Positions 7,793 through 15,417 of a DNA stretch of 64,000 bases are shown here, piece after piece; position 1 is the stretch's first letter; each line of letters begins with the position of its first letter. The notes below the pieces were generated by a model. The model was not told the origin of the DNA. It worked only from the letters and a program-made list of their open reading frames with translations, and did no database searches. The position numbers were made by a program, and so were the translations under genes. This stretch comes from Parafannyhessea umbonata (lineage in GTDB: Bacteria; Actinomycetota; Coriobacteriia; Coriobacteriales; Atopobiaceae): the NCBI RefSeq assembly GCF_900111255.1, contig NZ_FOGP01000001.1, positions 532,894 to 596,893 of the forward strand. Direction: 5' to 3'.

Positions 7793-8636
7793 ATGCTCAT
7801 CTCCCAGAAGATAAACAACAACGTGGCCCTCGTGCTGGATGACTCCGACAGCGAGGTCGTTGTCTTCGGCAAGGGATCGGCTTTCCCAAGGCGCCCTACA
7901 CGCTGGTTGACGACTCCCTGGTCGAGCGCTCCTTCTGTGGGGTCTCTAAGTCTGTCGCCGCTGCGGTCAAGTCGCTTTCGTTCGAGAACATTATTGTCGC
8001 GGCCGACATCAACGACCTTGTGGCGTTCGAGCTCAACCGCAAGCCCAACCCCAACCTTCCGTTCACTCTTGCCGATCACATCCAGTACGCCCAGAAGCGT
8101 CTGCAGGAGGGGGTCGACATCCACAGCTCCCTCGAGGCCGAGGTCCGTCGAGTCTATCCCGTGGAGCTCGAGATCGCCCGCACGGGCGTGGGCATGATCA
8201 AGAGCCGTACGGGGTTCGAGCTTCCCGAGGCCGAGGCCGTCAACAATGCGCTTCACATCGTGAACTCCGAGGGCGCGCCCGGCATGGACTCCGCCGTGCC
8301 CACCAACATGCACTACGTCATGGAATCGACGCGCGTCATCGAGAAGATCGTCGAGCTGATCGAAGAGTCCTTCTCCATTGCTGCGGACACTCCTACGAGT
8401 TCGCCCGCTTCGCCGCCCACGTTCGCTTTCTGGTCGGGCGCTTCTCCCGCGGAGTCGTTAGCGAGACCACCAATCGTTCGCTGTTCAGACAGGCGGTCGA
8501 TGACTTTCCCGATGCGTACGCCTGTGTCTCGAAGGTTGACGCCTGGCTGCGTGACGAGATGGGCTGGCGCTGCAATGAGGAGGAGCTCCTGTATCTCTTG
8601 ATGCACGTCAACGGGTTGATATCCAGCACGAACTGA
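7793..8636 (+). pseudogene. BglG/LicT-family transcriptional antiterminator, two frameshifts
   Basis: ATG 7793 begins an N-terminal CAT RNA-binding domain (MLISQKINNNVALVLDD). Near 7877 one base is missing: restoring it gives GFPKAPYTLVDDSLVERSF in the frame that continues through PRD1. A second single-base loss near 8390 shifts PRD2; restoring it gives HSYEFARFAAHVRFLVGRF and an end at 8636 (VNGLISSTN). The intact protein would be about 280 residues, the family norm. Such proteins bind the RAT and are controlled by PTS phosphorylation of histidines in the PRDs. The gene is inactive as written unless the losses are sequencing errors; decay fits the interrupted PTS gene downstream. Confidence 0.85.
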
Positions 8637-8743
8637 TTGGCGGAATGCTTGCGTCCCGCAAGGGCAATGCAGATAGATAGTTTCATATTTGTTGAAATGC
8701 ACTAGACATGGGGTCTGGTTGCGATAGGGGAAAGGGGCTTGCC

Positions 8744-8970
8744 GTGGTCAAGGACTACACCGAGCTCGCGAAGACGATCATCGGGCTCGTTGGCGGTAGG
8801 TGGATCATCAACTCCGTCGCACACTGCATCACTCGGCTTCGCGTCAGGCCGAAGGACGAGTCGAAGGCCGACGACGAGAAGCTCCAGGCCACCAGGGACG
8901 TCATCAAGGTCATGCATGCCCAAGGCCAGTACCAGGTCGTCGTCGGTCAGGTCGTCGACAACCCCATTAC
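8744..8970 (+). pseudogene. Beta-glucoside PTS EIIB domain, cut off by IS110 element
   Basis: GTG 8744 with AAAGGGG upstream begins a protein whose first 75 residues match the EIIB domain of beta-glucoside PTS permeases, with the phosphorylated cysteine motif HCITRLRV. Homology stops at about VVDNP; the frame then runs into the IS110 left end and terminates at 9003. The membrane EIIC and EIIA domains (over 500 residues) are missing, and I see no remainder on the far side of the element, so the loss involved a deletion as well as the insertion. An in-frame ATG at 8708 is an alternative start. Confidence 0.8.
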
Positions 8971-8978
8971 AGTTCGAA

Positions 8979-9235
8979 ATAGCCCCTCGCGGATTGAGTT
9001 ATAGCCCCGGCGACGGCCGGGGCTATCTTTCTCTCAACCCCAGCATGGGGCCGCCGACCGGCCGCCCCCGCATGGCCGTATGCCCCTGCCCCATCGAGGG
9101 CCCGGGGGGTGTTGCCAGCGGAGGGCGGCGCGGCGCGCGTCGTGGACTAATGGGAACCTGCCGCACCAGACGGCTCGGTAATGTGGGTGTCCTCGCGCGG
9201 GCCTTCGGCCGGCCGACTTGGTTGGAGGATACATC
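8979..9235 (+). ncRNA. Candidate IS110 bridge RNA / structured left end
   Basis: The non-coding leader before the transposase contains a perfect 10-bp hairpin, ATAGCCCCGG (9001-9010) with CCGGGGCTAT (9017-9026). A second ATAGCCCC at 8979-8986 could compete for the same pairing partner. Bridge RNAs of the IS110 group are encoded in the left non-coding end, so the position is right, but loops that pair with target and donor could not be assigned by eye. Boundaries are arbitrary. Confidence 0.4.
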
Positions 9236-10429
9236 ATGCATGGCTTCGAAGGGCCCTACGACCTCTACGTCGGATTCGACGTCGGCAAGCGGGCCCACCA
9301 CGCTCACGCCGTCCTGGCGGACGGTCGCGACGCCTTCAGCACGGGCGTCGACAACTCCGAGGCCGCGATGGACAGGGTGATCGCGGACGCGGCCGAGCTG
9401 GGGACTCCCCTGGTCGTCGTCGACCAACGCAGGAACATCGGCATGCTGGCGATCAGGCGCGCCCGTGCCGCGGGCGTCGAGGTCGCATACCTTCCCGGCA
9501 TCTCGGCGAACAGGGCGTCGTCGCTCTTTCCCGGTGACGCGAAGACCGACGCGCGGGACGCCGAGGTCATCGCCAGAACGGCGATGGGGGTTCCGCAGTC
9601 GCTGAGGCCGGTTCCCGAGGAGGATGACCTCGAGGGAACCCGCAGGCTCGAGGCCCAACGCGCAGACCTGATCAAGGACAGGACGCACCAGGTCAATCGG
9701 CTGCGCTCCCTGCCGCTCGAGTCCAATCCTGACTTCGAGCGCAGGCTGGAACCCGAGGCGGCGTGGTGCATCGCAGTTCTCGAGAGGCTTGGTGGGCCGT
9801 GGAACGTCCTCGACGCAGGAAGGCGGCGCTTCCTTCGCGCCGCCTCGCAGGCGCCCCGGGAGAGGGCCGAGGCGGTATGGAGGAGCCTCGGGATGGCCAC
9901 GAGGCCCACCGAGCAGCAAGTGAAAGCCGAGACGGTCCTCGTCCCGATGATCGCGCGCAGAATCCGCGAGGACACGGAGCAGATAGAGGAGCTCGAAAGG
10001 CTCATCGACGAGCAGGTCATGGAAGAAGAGACCTACCAATGCCTGCTGACGATCCCCGGGATCGCCCGGAGGACGGCGACGCAGCTCGTGCTCAACGTTA
10101 GGATCGAGGACTTCGCAGACCACGACCACCTCGCGAGCTACTGCGGGCTGACTCCCAGGAACCGGCAGTCGGGCACGTCGCTGAACTCCGTCTCGGCGTC
10201 GCGACAGGGGAACAAGCAGCTGAAGAACGTGCTGATATTCAGCTGCAACAGCCTCCTAAGGGCCAAGGGGTACTTTCGCGAGTACTACGACTCCTGCCGC
10301 TTCCGAGGAATGACGCACAAGGCGGCGTTGAAGGCCACCGCGCGAAAGAGGATGAAAGTCATATATGCCGTGATGAGGGATCGCATGCCTTATCGAGAGG
10401 ACGCGCTGTTGCGGCGCCAGACACTGTAG
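9236..10429 (+). CDS. IS110-family transposase (RuvC-like DEDD recombinase)
   Basis: 397 residues from ATG 9236, preceded by GGAGG. N-terminal RuvC-like DEDD domain: D15 in YVGFDVGKRAHHA, then VVVDQRRN and KTDARDAEVIART. A coiled-coil stretch with EDTEQIEELERLIDEQ leads to the C-terminal Transposase_20 domain with PGIARRTATQLV and GTSLNSVSASRQGNKQLKN, where the catalytic serine of the family is expected. The gene looks intact. These enzymes insert and excise the element as a circular form, guided by a bridge RNA where studied. Confidence 0.93.
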   Translation: MHGFEGPYDLYVGFDVGKRAHHAHAVLADGRDAFSTGVDNSEAAMDRVIADAAELGTPLVVVDQRRNIGMLAIRRARAAGVEVAYLPGISANRASSLFPGDAKTDARDAEVIARTAMGVPQSLRPVPEEDDLEGTRRLEAQRADLIKDRTHQVNRLRSLPLESNPDFERRLEPEAAWCIAVLERLGGPWNVLDAGRRRFLRAASQAPRERAEAVWRSLGMATRPTEQQVKAETVLVPMIARRIREDTEQIEELERLIDEQVMEEETYQCLLTIPGIARRTATQLVLNVRIEDFADHDHLASYCGLTPRNRQSGTSLNSVSASRQGNKQLKNVLIFSCNSLLRAKGYFREYYDSCRFRGMTHKAALKATARKRMKVIYAVMRDRMPYREDALLRRQTL

Positions 10430-10456
10430 CAAGTCCACCGAGAGACGGAAGAGAAA

Positions 10457-10475
10457 GGCCCCTCGAGGAGGGGCC
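10457..10475 (+). terminator. Hairpin after the IS110 transposase
   Basis: GGCCCCTC pairs perfectly with GAGGGGCC across a 3-base loop, 28 bases after the transposase stop. No U-run follows, so it may be a structural part of the right end rather than a terminator. Confidence 0.5.
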
Positions 10476-10509
10476 CGTGTCGCTATGCAGATTAACCGAA
10501 TCTAAGTGC

Positions 10510-10546
10510 GGGCGTCCTGGTTGACAAAACTATGGGAACACCCCCC
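10510..10546. repeat. 37-nt direct repeat, copy 1
   Basis: Matches 44583-44619 in the same orientation, with identical bases over the last 26 (starting TTGACAAAACTATGGG and ending in six C) and few mismatches in the first 11. Possibly the end of a lost insertion sequence; the copies bracket the accessory and polysaccharide region. Confidence 0.75.
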
Positions 10547-10683
10547 TATGCCTCATGATGCATCCTGAGTGTGGTTAAGCAGTACGTTATTTGTAAGCAC
10601 GCGAAGATTCAAAACGAGATGATTGTAGTCGCGACCTATGAGTCCTTAGATTAGTCAGAGTCACTGGCGCTTGAAATGGATGA

Positions 10684-10935
10684 TCACCCGACATTCAATT
10701 GACTTTTCCGTTCAGTCATTTGTCGGGTTTTTTGCGTCGCGGCGCCATTCCTCTCGCACGCATGGCGCACGAAGACAAACACGCATATCGCCTGGGCGAC
10801 GGCCGGAATATTGAGGTATCCCTTGAAGACCTTGGAGATGCCGGCTTCGGGGGACGAGAGGGCAAGCGTTCCGAACATCTGCGTCAGCCAGCCAGCAAGG
10901 GCCAGCGCGTTGATCATGACCCCTCCATCTCGGCT
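10684..10935 (-). pseudogene. Acyltransferase-3 fragment (copy 1)
   Basis: Minus-strand reading gives MINALALAGWLTQMFG, then ISKVFKGYLNIPAVAQ and VFVFVRHACERN, resembling the membrane-helix part of acyltransferase-3 (OafA-like) proteins that acetylate surface sugars. The piece lacks a start and most of the domain. It shares a segment with the second fragment at 11259-11627 (ISKVF-GYLNIP...VFVFVR-ACERN), so the two are a partial duplication. Confidence 0.55.
10687..10733 (+). terminator. Terminator-like hairpin
   Basis: CCCGACA (10687-10693) pairs with TGTCGGG (10721-10727), with an inner TGACT/AGTCA pairing, followed by TTTTTT. It overlaps the end of the acyltransferase fragment on the other strand. 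What it terminates on the plus strand is unclear, since no intact gene precedes it. Confidence 0.6.
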
Positions 10936-10944
10936 TGATTTCCA

Positions 10945-11187
10945 GTCGGCCCGCGCCCGATCGTCGACGATGAGCTCGCCCACTACGGCGACGACCTCGA
11001 CGAGTTCCTCAGCTGCAAGCCCGGCGTCACGGGCTGGTGGCAGGTGCAGGCCAGAAACGACGCCACTTACGCCGACGGCAGCCGCCAGCAGCTCGAGCTC
11101 TACTACGCCCGCCACGCCTCGGCCACGCTCGACCTCAACATCGTCCTGCGCACCTTCTCCGTCGTCTTCGACGGAGCCGGCAAGTAG
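10945..11187 (+). pseudogene. C-terminal fragment of WbaP-like priming transferase
   Basis: Bases from GTCGGCCCGCGCCCGATCG to the TAG at 11185-11187 encode the last 80 residues of a bacterial sugar transferase (GPRPIVDDELAHYG, CKPGVTGWWQVQARND, ATYADGSRQQLELYYARH). It is almost identical to the end of the complete gene at 15418-16827, with only a few substitutions. The catalytic N-terminal part and the membrane domain are absent. Similarity continues a little past the stop codon, showing that a DNA segment, not only the gene, was copied. Confidence 0.88.
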
Positions 11188-11258
11188 CGAAGCGCACCCA
11201 AGCTGCCGAGAAGGACCTCGCCTTGATCGAGTCCTGTGCGTCACTTGGCACCCGTGAG

Positions 11259-11627
11259 CTACGCGGCCTCGGTTTTCCTTTGCGCCGACATGAATCTAAT
11301 CCCCGAGATGGCTGACCTGAACAACCACGTGAGCAGTATGCAGAGGCAGAAAACGAGGAGCGATCCCACCGTACGGTAAACAATGGAGTGGATCGGAACC
11401 ATCCCGCTGCGCTTAATCAGGTTCAGCACGTACCAGTGAATGAGGTGCACGCCAAAGGTCTGTGGGGCGATTGCGGTGCAGAGGGCTGTGATGCGTTGCG
11501 TCACGACGTTATTGCGTTCGCATGCATAGCGCACGAAGACGAACACGCCTACCGCCTGGGTGACAGTCGGGATGTTGAGATATCCCCTGAAGACCTTCGA
11601 GATGCCGACTTCTGGCGAGCGAGCTTG
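11259..11627 (-). pseudogene. Acyltransferase-3 fragment (copy 2), C-terminal end
   Basis: About 120 residues with at least three hydrophobic segments: ISKVFRGYLNIPTVTQ, then TFGVHLIHWYVLNLIKR and VGSLLVFCLCILLTWLF. The HLIHWYVLN region matches the conserved last part of acyltransferase-3 proteins. The frame upstream (above about 11627) does not resemble the family, so the 5' two thirds are missing. Probably once an O-acetyltransferase of the polysaccharide locus. Confidence 0.65.
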
Positions 11628-11749
11628 GAAAGAAGCCCAGTCAGGCCTCTCACATTCTGTCCGGCGAGGCAAACGTGACGTTGCGCACCATCGTCGAGCT
11701 TGATTCCGTGTTGGAGCTTGGGCTCGAGATTCGTCCCTGGCGCAAATAA

Positions 11750-11810
11750 AATGAGTGGTTTCCTCCATGGGGGAGGCCACCACTCTGCAAAACGGTCGAA
11801 CCGTTTTTTC
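11750..11810 (+). terminator. Two consecutive hairpins, the second a terminator
   Basis: GAGTGGTTTCCTCC pairs with GGGAGGCCACCACTC (two G.U pairs) at 11750-11786. Directly after, AAAACGG-TCGAA-CCGTTTTTT at 11789-11810 has the form of a bidirectional intrinsic terminator. They close the acyltransferase/priming-transferase scrap region. Confidence 0.65.
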
Positions 11811-11873
11811 TATGCTTCAATGCTAAACTTGCGACCCCGCTCCTTCAAGAACCGCTTCCTTGCATTGCGCGCA

Positions 11874-11999
11874 TTTTCCGACTTAGCTACAAAATCTGGC
11901 GAAATCTTTCCGACTTAGCTACATAATCGGGCGAAATCTTTCCGACTTAGCTACATAATCGGCTGAAATGCTTCCGACCTAGCTACATCACGCCTGTTG
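11874..11999. repeat. Four tandem copies of a 32-bp repeat
   Basis: CCGACTTAGCTAC recurs at 11878, 11910, 11942 and 11974 (last copy CCGACCTAGCTAC), an exact 32-base period. The unit also contains ATAATCGGGCGAAATC, with the first and last copies most diverged. There is no spacer diversity, so it is not a CRISPR array. It could be a multi-site end of a lost IS (IS21-type ends carry repeats), or a binding-site array. Confidence 0.85.
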
Positions 12000-12229
12000 C
12001 TAAGGATGGTAATGACCTGCTCGCGCGCATGATGCTATCCGATCTATCCCCTGGAGACGACCGATTTCAAGGACTTGCTCTAGCGTGCTCAACTCCTCCT
12101 GGTGAGTCGACTCTTGGGGCTTTGCGTGGACGTCGTTCCTGCTTAAGGCCCCAATGGCTTAGGCCAATTAGTTCAGTTGCTGTTGTAAACTGATGCCACG
12201 TCGGTGACTATGGGAAGGAAGATAAGGCT
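12000..12229. other. Intergenic region before the accessory genes
   Basis: No convincing gene. A TTGTAAACT motif at about 12185-12193 could hold a -10 box (TAAACT) for the DUF4177 gene. The rest shows no recognisable coding remnant. Confidence 0.4.
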
Positions 12230-12535
12230 ATGGGACTCATGGATCGCATCATGGAAGAGGCATCCTCGACGATGGCGTCGGTAAATGACGGCCAATCGGA
12301 ACCCGCTCGTTCACCGAAGGCTTCAAAGCAGAAGCCGTATGTAGTGCTCCAGGTTACGCTTAAAGAGAAGTTCATTGGAACGGGTTCGGGAAATCTAACT
12401 GAGCTTGAGAACGTCATCAATCGTCAGGCTGCAAAGGGCTATAGGCTTCACACCATTACTACGGCATCTGCTCACAGTAGCGGCTTTGCCGGCGGCGACC
12501 GCATCCAGGCGACGCTTGTGTTTGAGAGGATCTAG
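12230..12535 (+). CDS. DUF4177 domain protein
   Basis: 101 residues, ATG with GGAAGG upstream. The last 50 residues (LTELENVINRQAAKGYRLH, then TTASAHSSGF and ATLVFERI) match the short DUF4177 domain, whose function is unknown. The first 45 residues are polar and probably flexible, ahead of a strand-rich YVVLQVTLKEKFIG. The lower GC content resembles the following toxin-antitoxin genes more than the flanking housekeeping DNA, suggesting joint acquisition. No link to the toxin module is shown. Confidence 0.7.
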   Translation: MGLMDRIMEEASSTMASVNDGQSEPARSPKASKQKPYVVLQVTLKEKFIGTGSGNLTELENVINRQAAKGYRLHTITTASAHSSGFAGGDRIQATLVFERI

Positions 12536-12658
12536 CGCCCACTCATCGCTCACCGAGAAGGTCATAGTGACTGTGGGTTTCAAAAGGCCCTGAACTGAGC
12601 TACTTATTAGTTGGCCGAGTTATTAAGTAGCGACAATCCGCTGGCGGGGCATTACGCC

Positions 12659-12862
12659 ATGACTATCGTTGGCGAGCGTGGAGTTATTACCGCCGGTCTT
12701 TTCACGGCCGTTTTTTGCGATAACGAAGCATCTGGTTGTTTCGTACGCGAATGGCTATGCGCCGGTCAATTGTCACGGTTGCTCATGGATATCGCTTTTG
12801 GGTGGCGAACTGAGACGGCGTGGTGGGGAACCGAAAAAAGTGTAATATGCGTTAATCTATAG
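12659..12862 (+). CDS. Small hypothetical protein
   Basis: 67 residues if ATG 12659 (GGCGGGG ten bases before) is used, or 83 from an upstream TTG at 12611. The sequence MTIVGERGVITAGLFTAVF then CFVREWLCAGQ is not recognised. It lies between the DUF4177 gene and the toxin-antitoxin pair, in AT-richer DNA. It could be non-coding. Confidence 0.3.
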   Translation: MTIVGERGVITAGLFTAVFCDNEASGCFVREWLCAGQLSRLLMDIAFGWRTETAWWGTEKSVICVNL

Positions 12863-12940
12863 CATTCTGATGATTCGACGTAATTATTGTCCGGTCGAGG
12901 GGGTAGCTTTAATACATAGATTCACAGGGAGGTGAGGATG

Positions 12941-13396
12941 ATGGCATCTGTATTTGACGTTGCAAAGGGCGTCTTGGACGCTTCGGGTCCGGTTTCAACC
13001 ATGAAGCTAGAGAAGCTGGTCTATTATTGCCAAGTCCTCAGTTTGGTGGAGCGTGGACAAGTCATGTTTCCCGAAAGGGTAGAGGCATGGGTGAATGGTC
13101 CCGTTTCTCCGGCTCTGTTCAAGGCGCATGCCAGGCGCTATGTGGTGACTCCTTCTGATTTTGAATCGATTGGTGATTCCTCTAAGTTGTCTAAAGCGGA
13201 TCAAGAGATTGTTCGAACTGTTGTGGAAAAGCTTGGCATGCTTTCGGGTGAAGATCTTAGGGAACTGAGTCATGCCGAGGCGCCGTGGAAGGATGCGCGT
13301 GGAGACGCCGCGCCTTCGGAGAGATGCAACGGAGAGATAGAGCCATCGGCCATATCTTCATATTATCCCGATCCCAGCAACCCTCTTTTTGCCTAA
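12941..13396 (+). CDS. Panacea-domain antitoxin (PanA/SocA-like)
   Basis: 151 residues. GGGAGGTGAGG precedes two adjacent ATGs at 12938 and 12941; the second has the better spacing. The Panacea domain (formerly DUF4065) is recognised from VFDVAKGVLDASG, then MKLEKLVYYCQVLSLV and PERVEAWVNGPVSPALFKAH. In known systems this domain binds and neutralises unrelated toxins, including RelA/SpoT-like toxSAS enzymes. Its stop codon TAA overlaps the ATG of the toxin gene by one base (TAATG), so the antitoxin is translated first, as expected for a type II module. Confidence 0.85.
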   Translation: MASVFDVAKGVLDASGPVSTMKLEKLVYYCQVLSLVERGQVMFPERVEAWVNGPVSPALFKAHARRYVVTPSDFESIGDSSKLSKADQEIVRTVVEKLGMLSGEDLRELSHAEAPWKDARGDAAPSERCNGEIEPSAISSYYPDPSNPLFA

Positions 13397-14382
13397 TGGA
13401 CTCGTATGGCGTTGGGAAAAAGAAGGTTAGAAAAGCAGGTAAATTCTTAGCTGATGGCGGAACCCAGCAGCCAAGATTAGATGAAGCGCTAGAAACTGTA
13501 AATCTCTGGCGCTTCATTCATATTGAGGTGCTACGAGAGGCTCTGGACGTGCTTGAGTCTGCTTGTGGTGACATTTGCTCGCCAATTCTTGTTGGCAGAA
13601 TCAAACGCCTGGATACCATTATCGACAAGCTCAGAGCAGACCCCAAGCATAATCTTGATCGCATGGGTGATATCTCTGGCGCGCGCTTAATTGTTCGCGA
13701 CGATGAAGAAGTCTATCGATTAAGTAAGGCGATTGAGGGCTTCGATGGTAAAAATATTCGAGTCATAAACGACTACATCAAGGATCCAAAGGAGAATGGA
13801 TACAGGGGCATTCACTTGTCCTATAAGCGCAACTTTGACCAGCTCCATTTGCAGAACATGCTGACAGAGATTCAAATCCGGTCTCACAAACAGCATCTTT
13901 GGGCGACAACTGTTGAGTTGTTTGATACGGTGTCCGACGTTGGACTTAAACGAGGTCGAGCGCCGAAGGATTATGATCGCTACTTCAGGTTGATTAGCGA
14001 CCTCATGACCGAGTCTACGAGTGATGCCGAGGGGCTTCGTGAGGAGCTAAAGGTACTTGAGGAAAAGCTGCATGTGTTTGAACGGCTAGAAGCTACTGCG
14101 GACTCGATGTATGCGATGACTGATGGAGCTGAAGGGGTTTGCCGCGCCAACCTGTGCGTCATTAAGGCTTACTTTGCTTATCAGACGATTGAGCTTGAGG
14201 TATATGATTCGGATTGCGCGAATAAGGCAGTGAGGCGTTATGCCGAGTTGGAAGAGGGTGACGATGCAGGGATCTTCCTGCTTGCCCGTGCCTCGTCGGC
14301 GGACGATTTGAAGATTGCTTATCCCAACTTCTACGTGAATTCAAACGAGTTCTGCAATTGGCTCGGCGAACAGCTTTCATAG
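13396..14382 (+). CDS. RelA/SpoT-domain toxin (toxSAS-like), partner of the Panacea antitoxin
   Basis: 328 residues from the ATG overlapping the antitoxin stop. It has a single synthetase domain and no HD hydrolase or TGS/ACT regions. Motifs in order: DRMGDISGARLIV (88-100), the G-loop NGYRGIH (134-140, with the substrate-stacking Y136), EIQIRSHKQHLWATTVE (158-174). All look catalytically intact. A helical C-terminal half follows (about 185-325). ToxSAS enzymes either make toxic alarmones such as ppApp or pyrophosphorylate the tRNA CCA end; the sequence does not tell me which. Low GC content and decayed mobile DNA on both sides point to horizontal acquisition. A housekeeping small alarmone synthetase is the alternative, made unlikely by the antitoxin overlap. 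Confidence 0.85.
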   Translation: MDSYGVGKKKVRKAGKFLADGGTQQPRLDEALETVNLWRFIHIEVLREALDVLESACGDICSPILVGRIKRLDTIIDKLRADPKHNLDRMGDISGARLIVRDDEEVYRLSKAIEGFDGKNIRVINDYIKDPKENGYRGIHLSYKRNFDQLHLQNMLTEIQIRSHKQHLWATTVELFDTVSDVGLKRGRAPKDYDRYFRLISDLMTESTSDAEGLREELKVLEEKLHVFERLEATADSMYAMTDGAEGVCRANLCVIKAYFAYQTIELEVYDSDCANKAVRRYAELEEGDDAGIFLLARASSADDLKIAYPNFYVNSNEFCNWLGEQLS

Positions 14383-14700
14383 TCACCGATTATCCGCCAT
14401 GCCCAAAATGCTTGAGAAGCGTCAATAAGTGCGCTGCAATTCTTAGGCCTTGCGGCTGGCGACTAGGCTAGCCTAAGCAAGCTGTGAGAATTCTGCTCGC
14501 GACGCCTTATTGCAATATCGCACTTTTTGAAACGCCCAAAAGTTGCAGAATCACACTTTTTGATTCCTCCGGGGACAGCACAGTGATCCATTCCTTCTGC
14601 TTGACCTTCCGGCTCAGCGCAGAAAGGCCCCCGCGTCCGCCCCATCGCCCCTGCCTGCTGTCATTAGTGTGACCAATCAGCCACCAACAACAGGAAGCCA
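14383..14700. other. Gap after the toxin gene; palindromic site at its end
   Basis: No gene recognised in 318 bases. The last part holds ATTAGTGTGACCAAT (14663-14677), an imperfect palindrome related to the one before the complete priming-transferase gene at 15383-15397. It lies 23 bases before the ATG of the truncated copy. Confidence 0.5.
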
Positions 14701-15021
14701 ATGGACAGAAGCGGAACCCTCAGAAGGCTCGCCCTCTGGGCGATGGACGTTGCCTGCGTCCTGGCGTCCTTCTGGGCTGCCGTCCAGGTCCGCTTCGCCG
14801 AGGCCGGCGTCGCCCCCGCAGAGGTCCGCACCAACCGCATCGTCTACCTCTCGCTCGTCCTGCTGGTCACCTTCCTCAACTACGCCCTCCACATCAACCG
14901 CGGCTTCATGCGCCGCCGCGCCGTCCAGGAGCTCGGCGTGGTCGCGGCCTACGTCGCCATGCGCATGGATATGCTCAAGCGCTGCGGCCAGTGGGCCGTC
15001 TCCACCACGCACGCCAAGTAG
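14701..15021 (+). pseudogene. N-terminal fragment of WbaP-like priming transferase
   Basis: The first 89 residues (MDRSGTLRRLALWAMDVAC, then RTNRIVYLSLVLLVTFLNYA and RRRAVQELGVVAAYVAM) parallel the complete protein at 15418 and form its first membrane helices. From about residue 90 the sequence changes to RMDMLKRCGQWAVSTTHAK and stops. The tail does not match the complete protein and may come from another gene. The upstream 40 bases are also similar between the two copies, so promoter and start were duplicated together. No sugar-transferase domain remains, hence no catalytic function. Confidence 0.88.
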
Positions 15022-15417
15022 CCCCGTCTCCCCCACGCCCCAAGCGGGGGAGAAGAGCCTGCCCCTTGCCTGCGACCGATCAGCGCAAAGATGGATTATC
15101 TGAATCGCGTTCGCTTTGTTGGTGCGCGGCGAATTGTTTTGCGTAATCGGATAATTGTTTCGTTCCGAAATGACGCCCTTCACAATTGCAAACGCGCACC
15201 GAAAGATAGTCAAAACGTTCTCCCTTTTTGGATTGGATGCTTTTGGCAAAGTGAAATCCCGTGAGAATGCGACGTGGAAACGGCCTCTCACGGGGTCGTT
15301 GTAGCTTCGATGCTTTTTTGCGACACGTCAGCGCCTCTGTGGCGCATGCGAGGAAGCTCGTCGACTCCGGCTGCTAATATGAATTAGTATGACTAATCAC
15401 TCGACTACGGGAAGCGA
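15022..15417. promoter_or_regulatory. Long leader of the priming-transferase gene
   Basis: 396 bases without a gene. CCCGTGAGA (near 15259) can pair with TCTCACGGG (near 15286), followed 20 bases later by TTTTTT, as a possible attenuator. Then CTAATATGAATTAG (15374-15387) overlaps ATTAGTATGACTAAT (15383-15397), two palindromes that share bases. TAATAT at 15376-15381 could be the -10 box, which would put the second palindrome at the transcription start, a repressor-like position. Confidence 0.5.

Larger units (their letters stand above)
8971..10480 (+). mobile_element. IS110-family insertion sequence
   Basis: Left limit is placed where the PTS reading frame loses similarity and the right limit just after the hairpin at 10457-10475; neither is exact, because IS110 elements lack long inverted repeats and often make no target duplication. 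It carries one transposase gene preceded by about 265 bases of structured non-coding DNA. Confidence 0.75.

Noticed and set aside
11874-11999. CRISPR array
   Set aside because: Repeats follow each other without spacers at a strict 32-base period, and there are no cas genes.
12938-14382. Housekeeping alarmone synthetase operon
   Set aside because: The upstream overlapping gene is a Panacea antitoxin-like protein and the setting is accessory DNA; a housekeeping role cannot be fully excluded.
14701-15021. A short functional membrane protein
   Set aside because: It is clearly the 5' part of a priming transferase with a foreign tail, lacking any catalytic domain.
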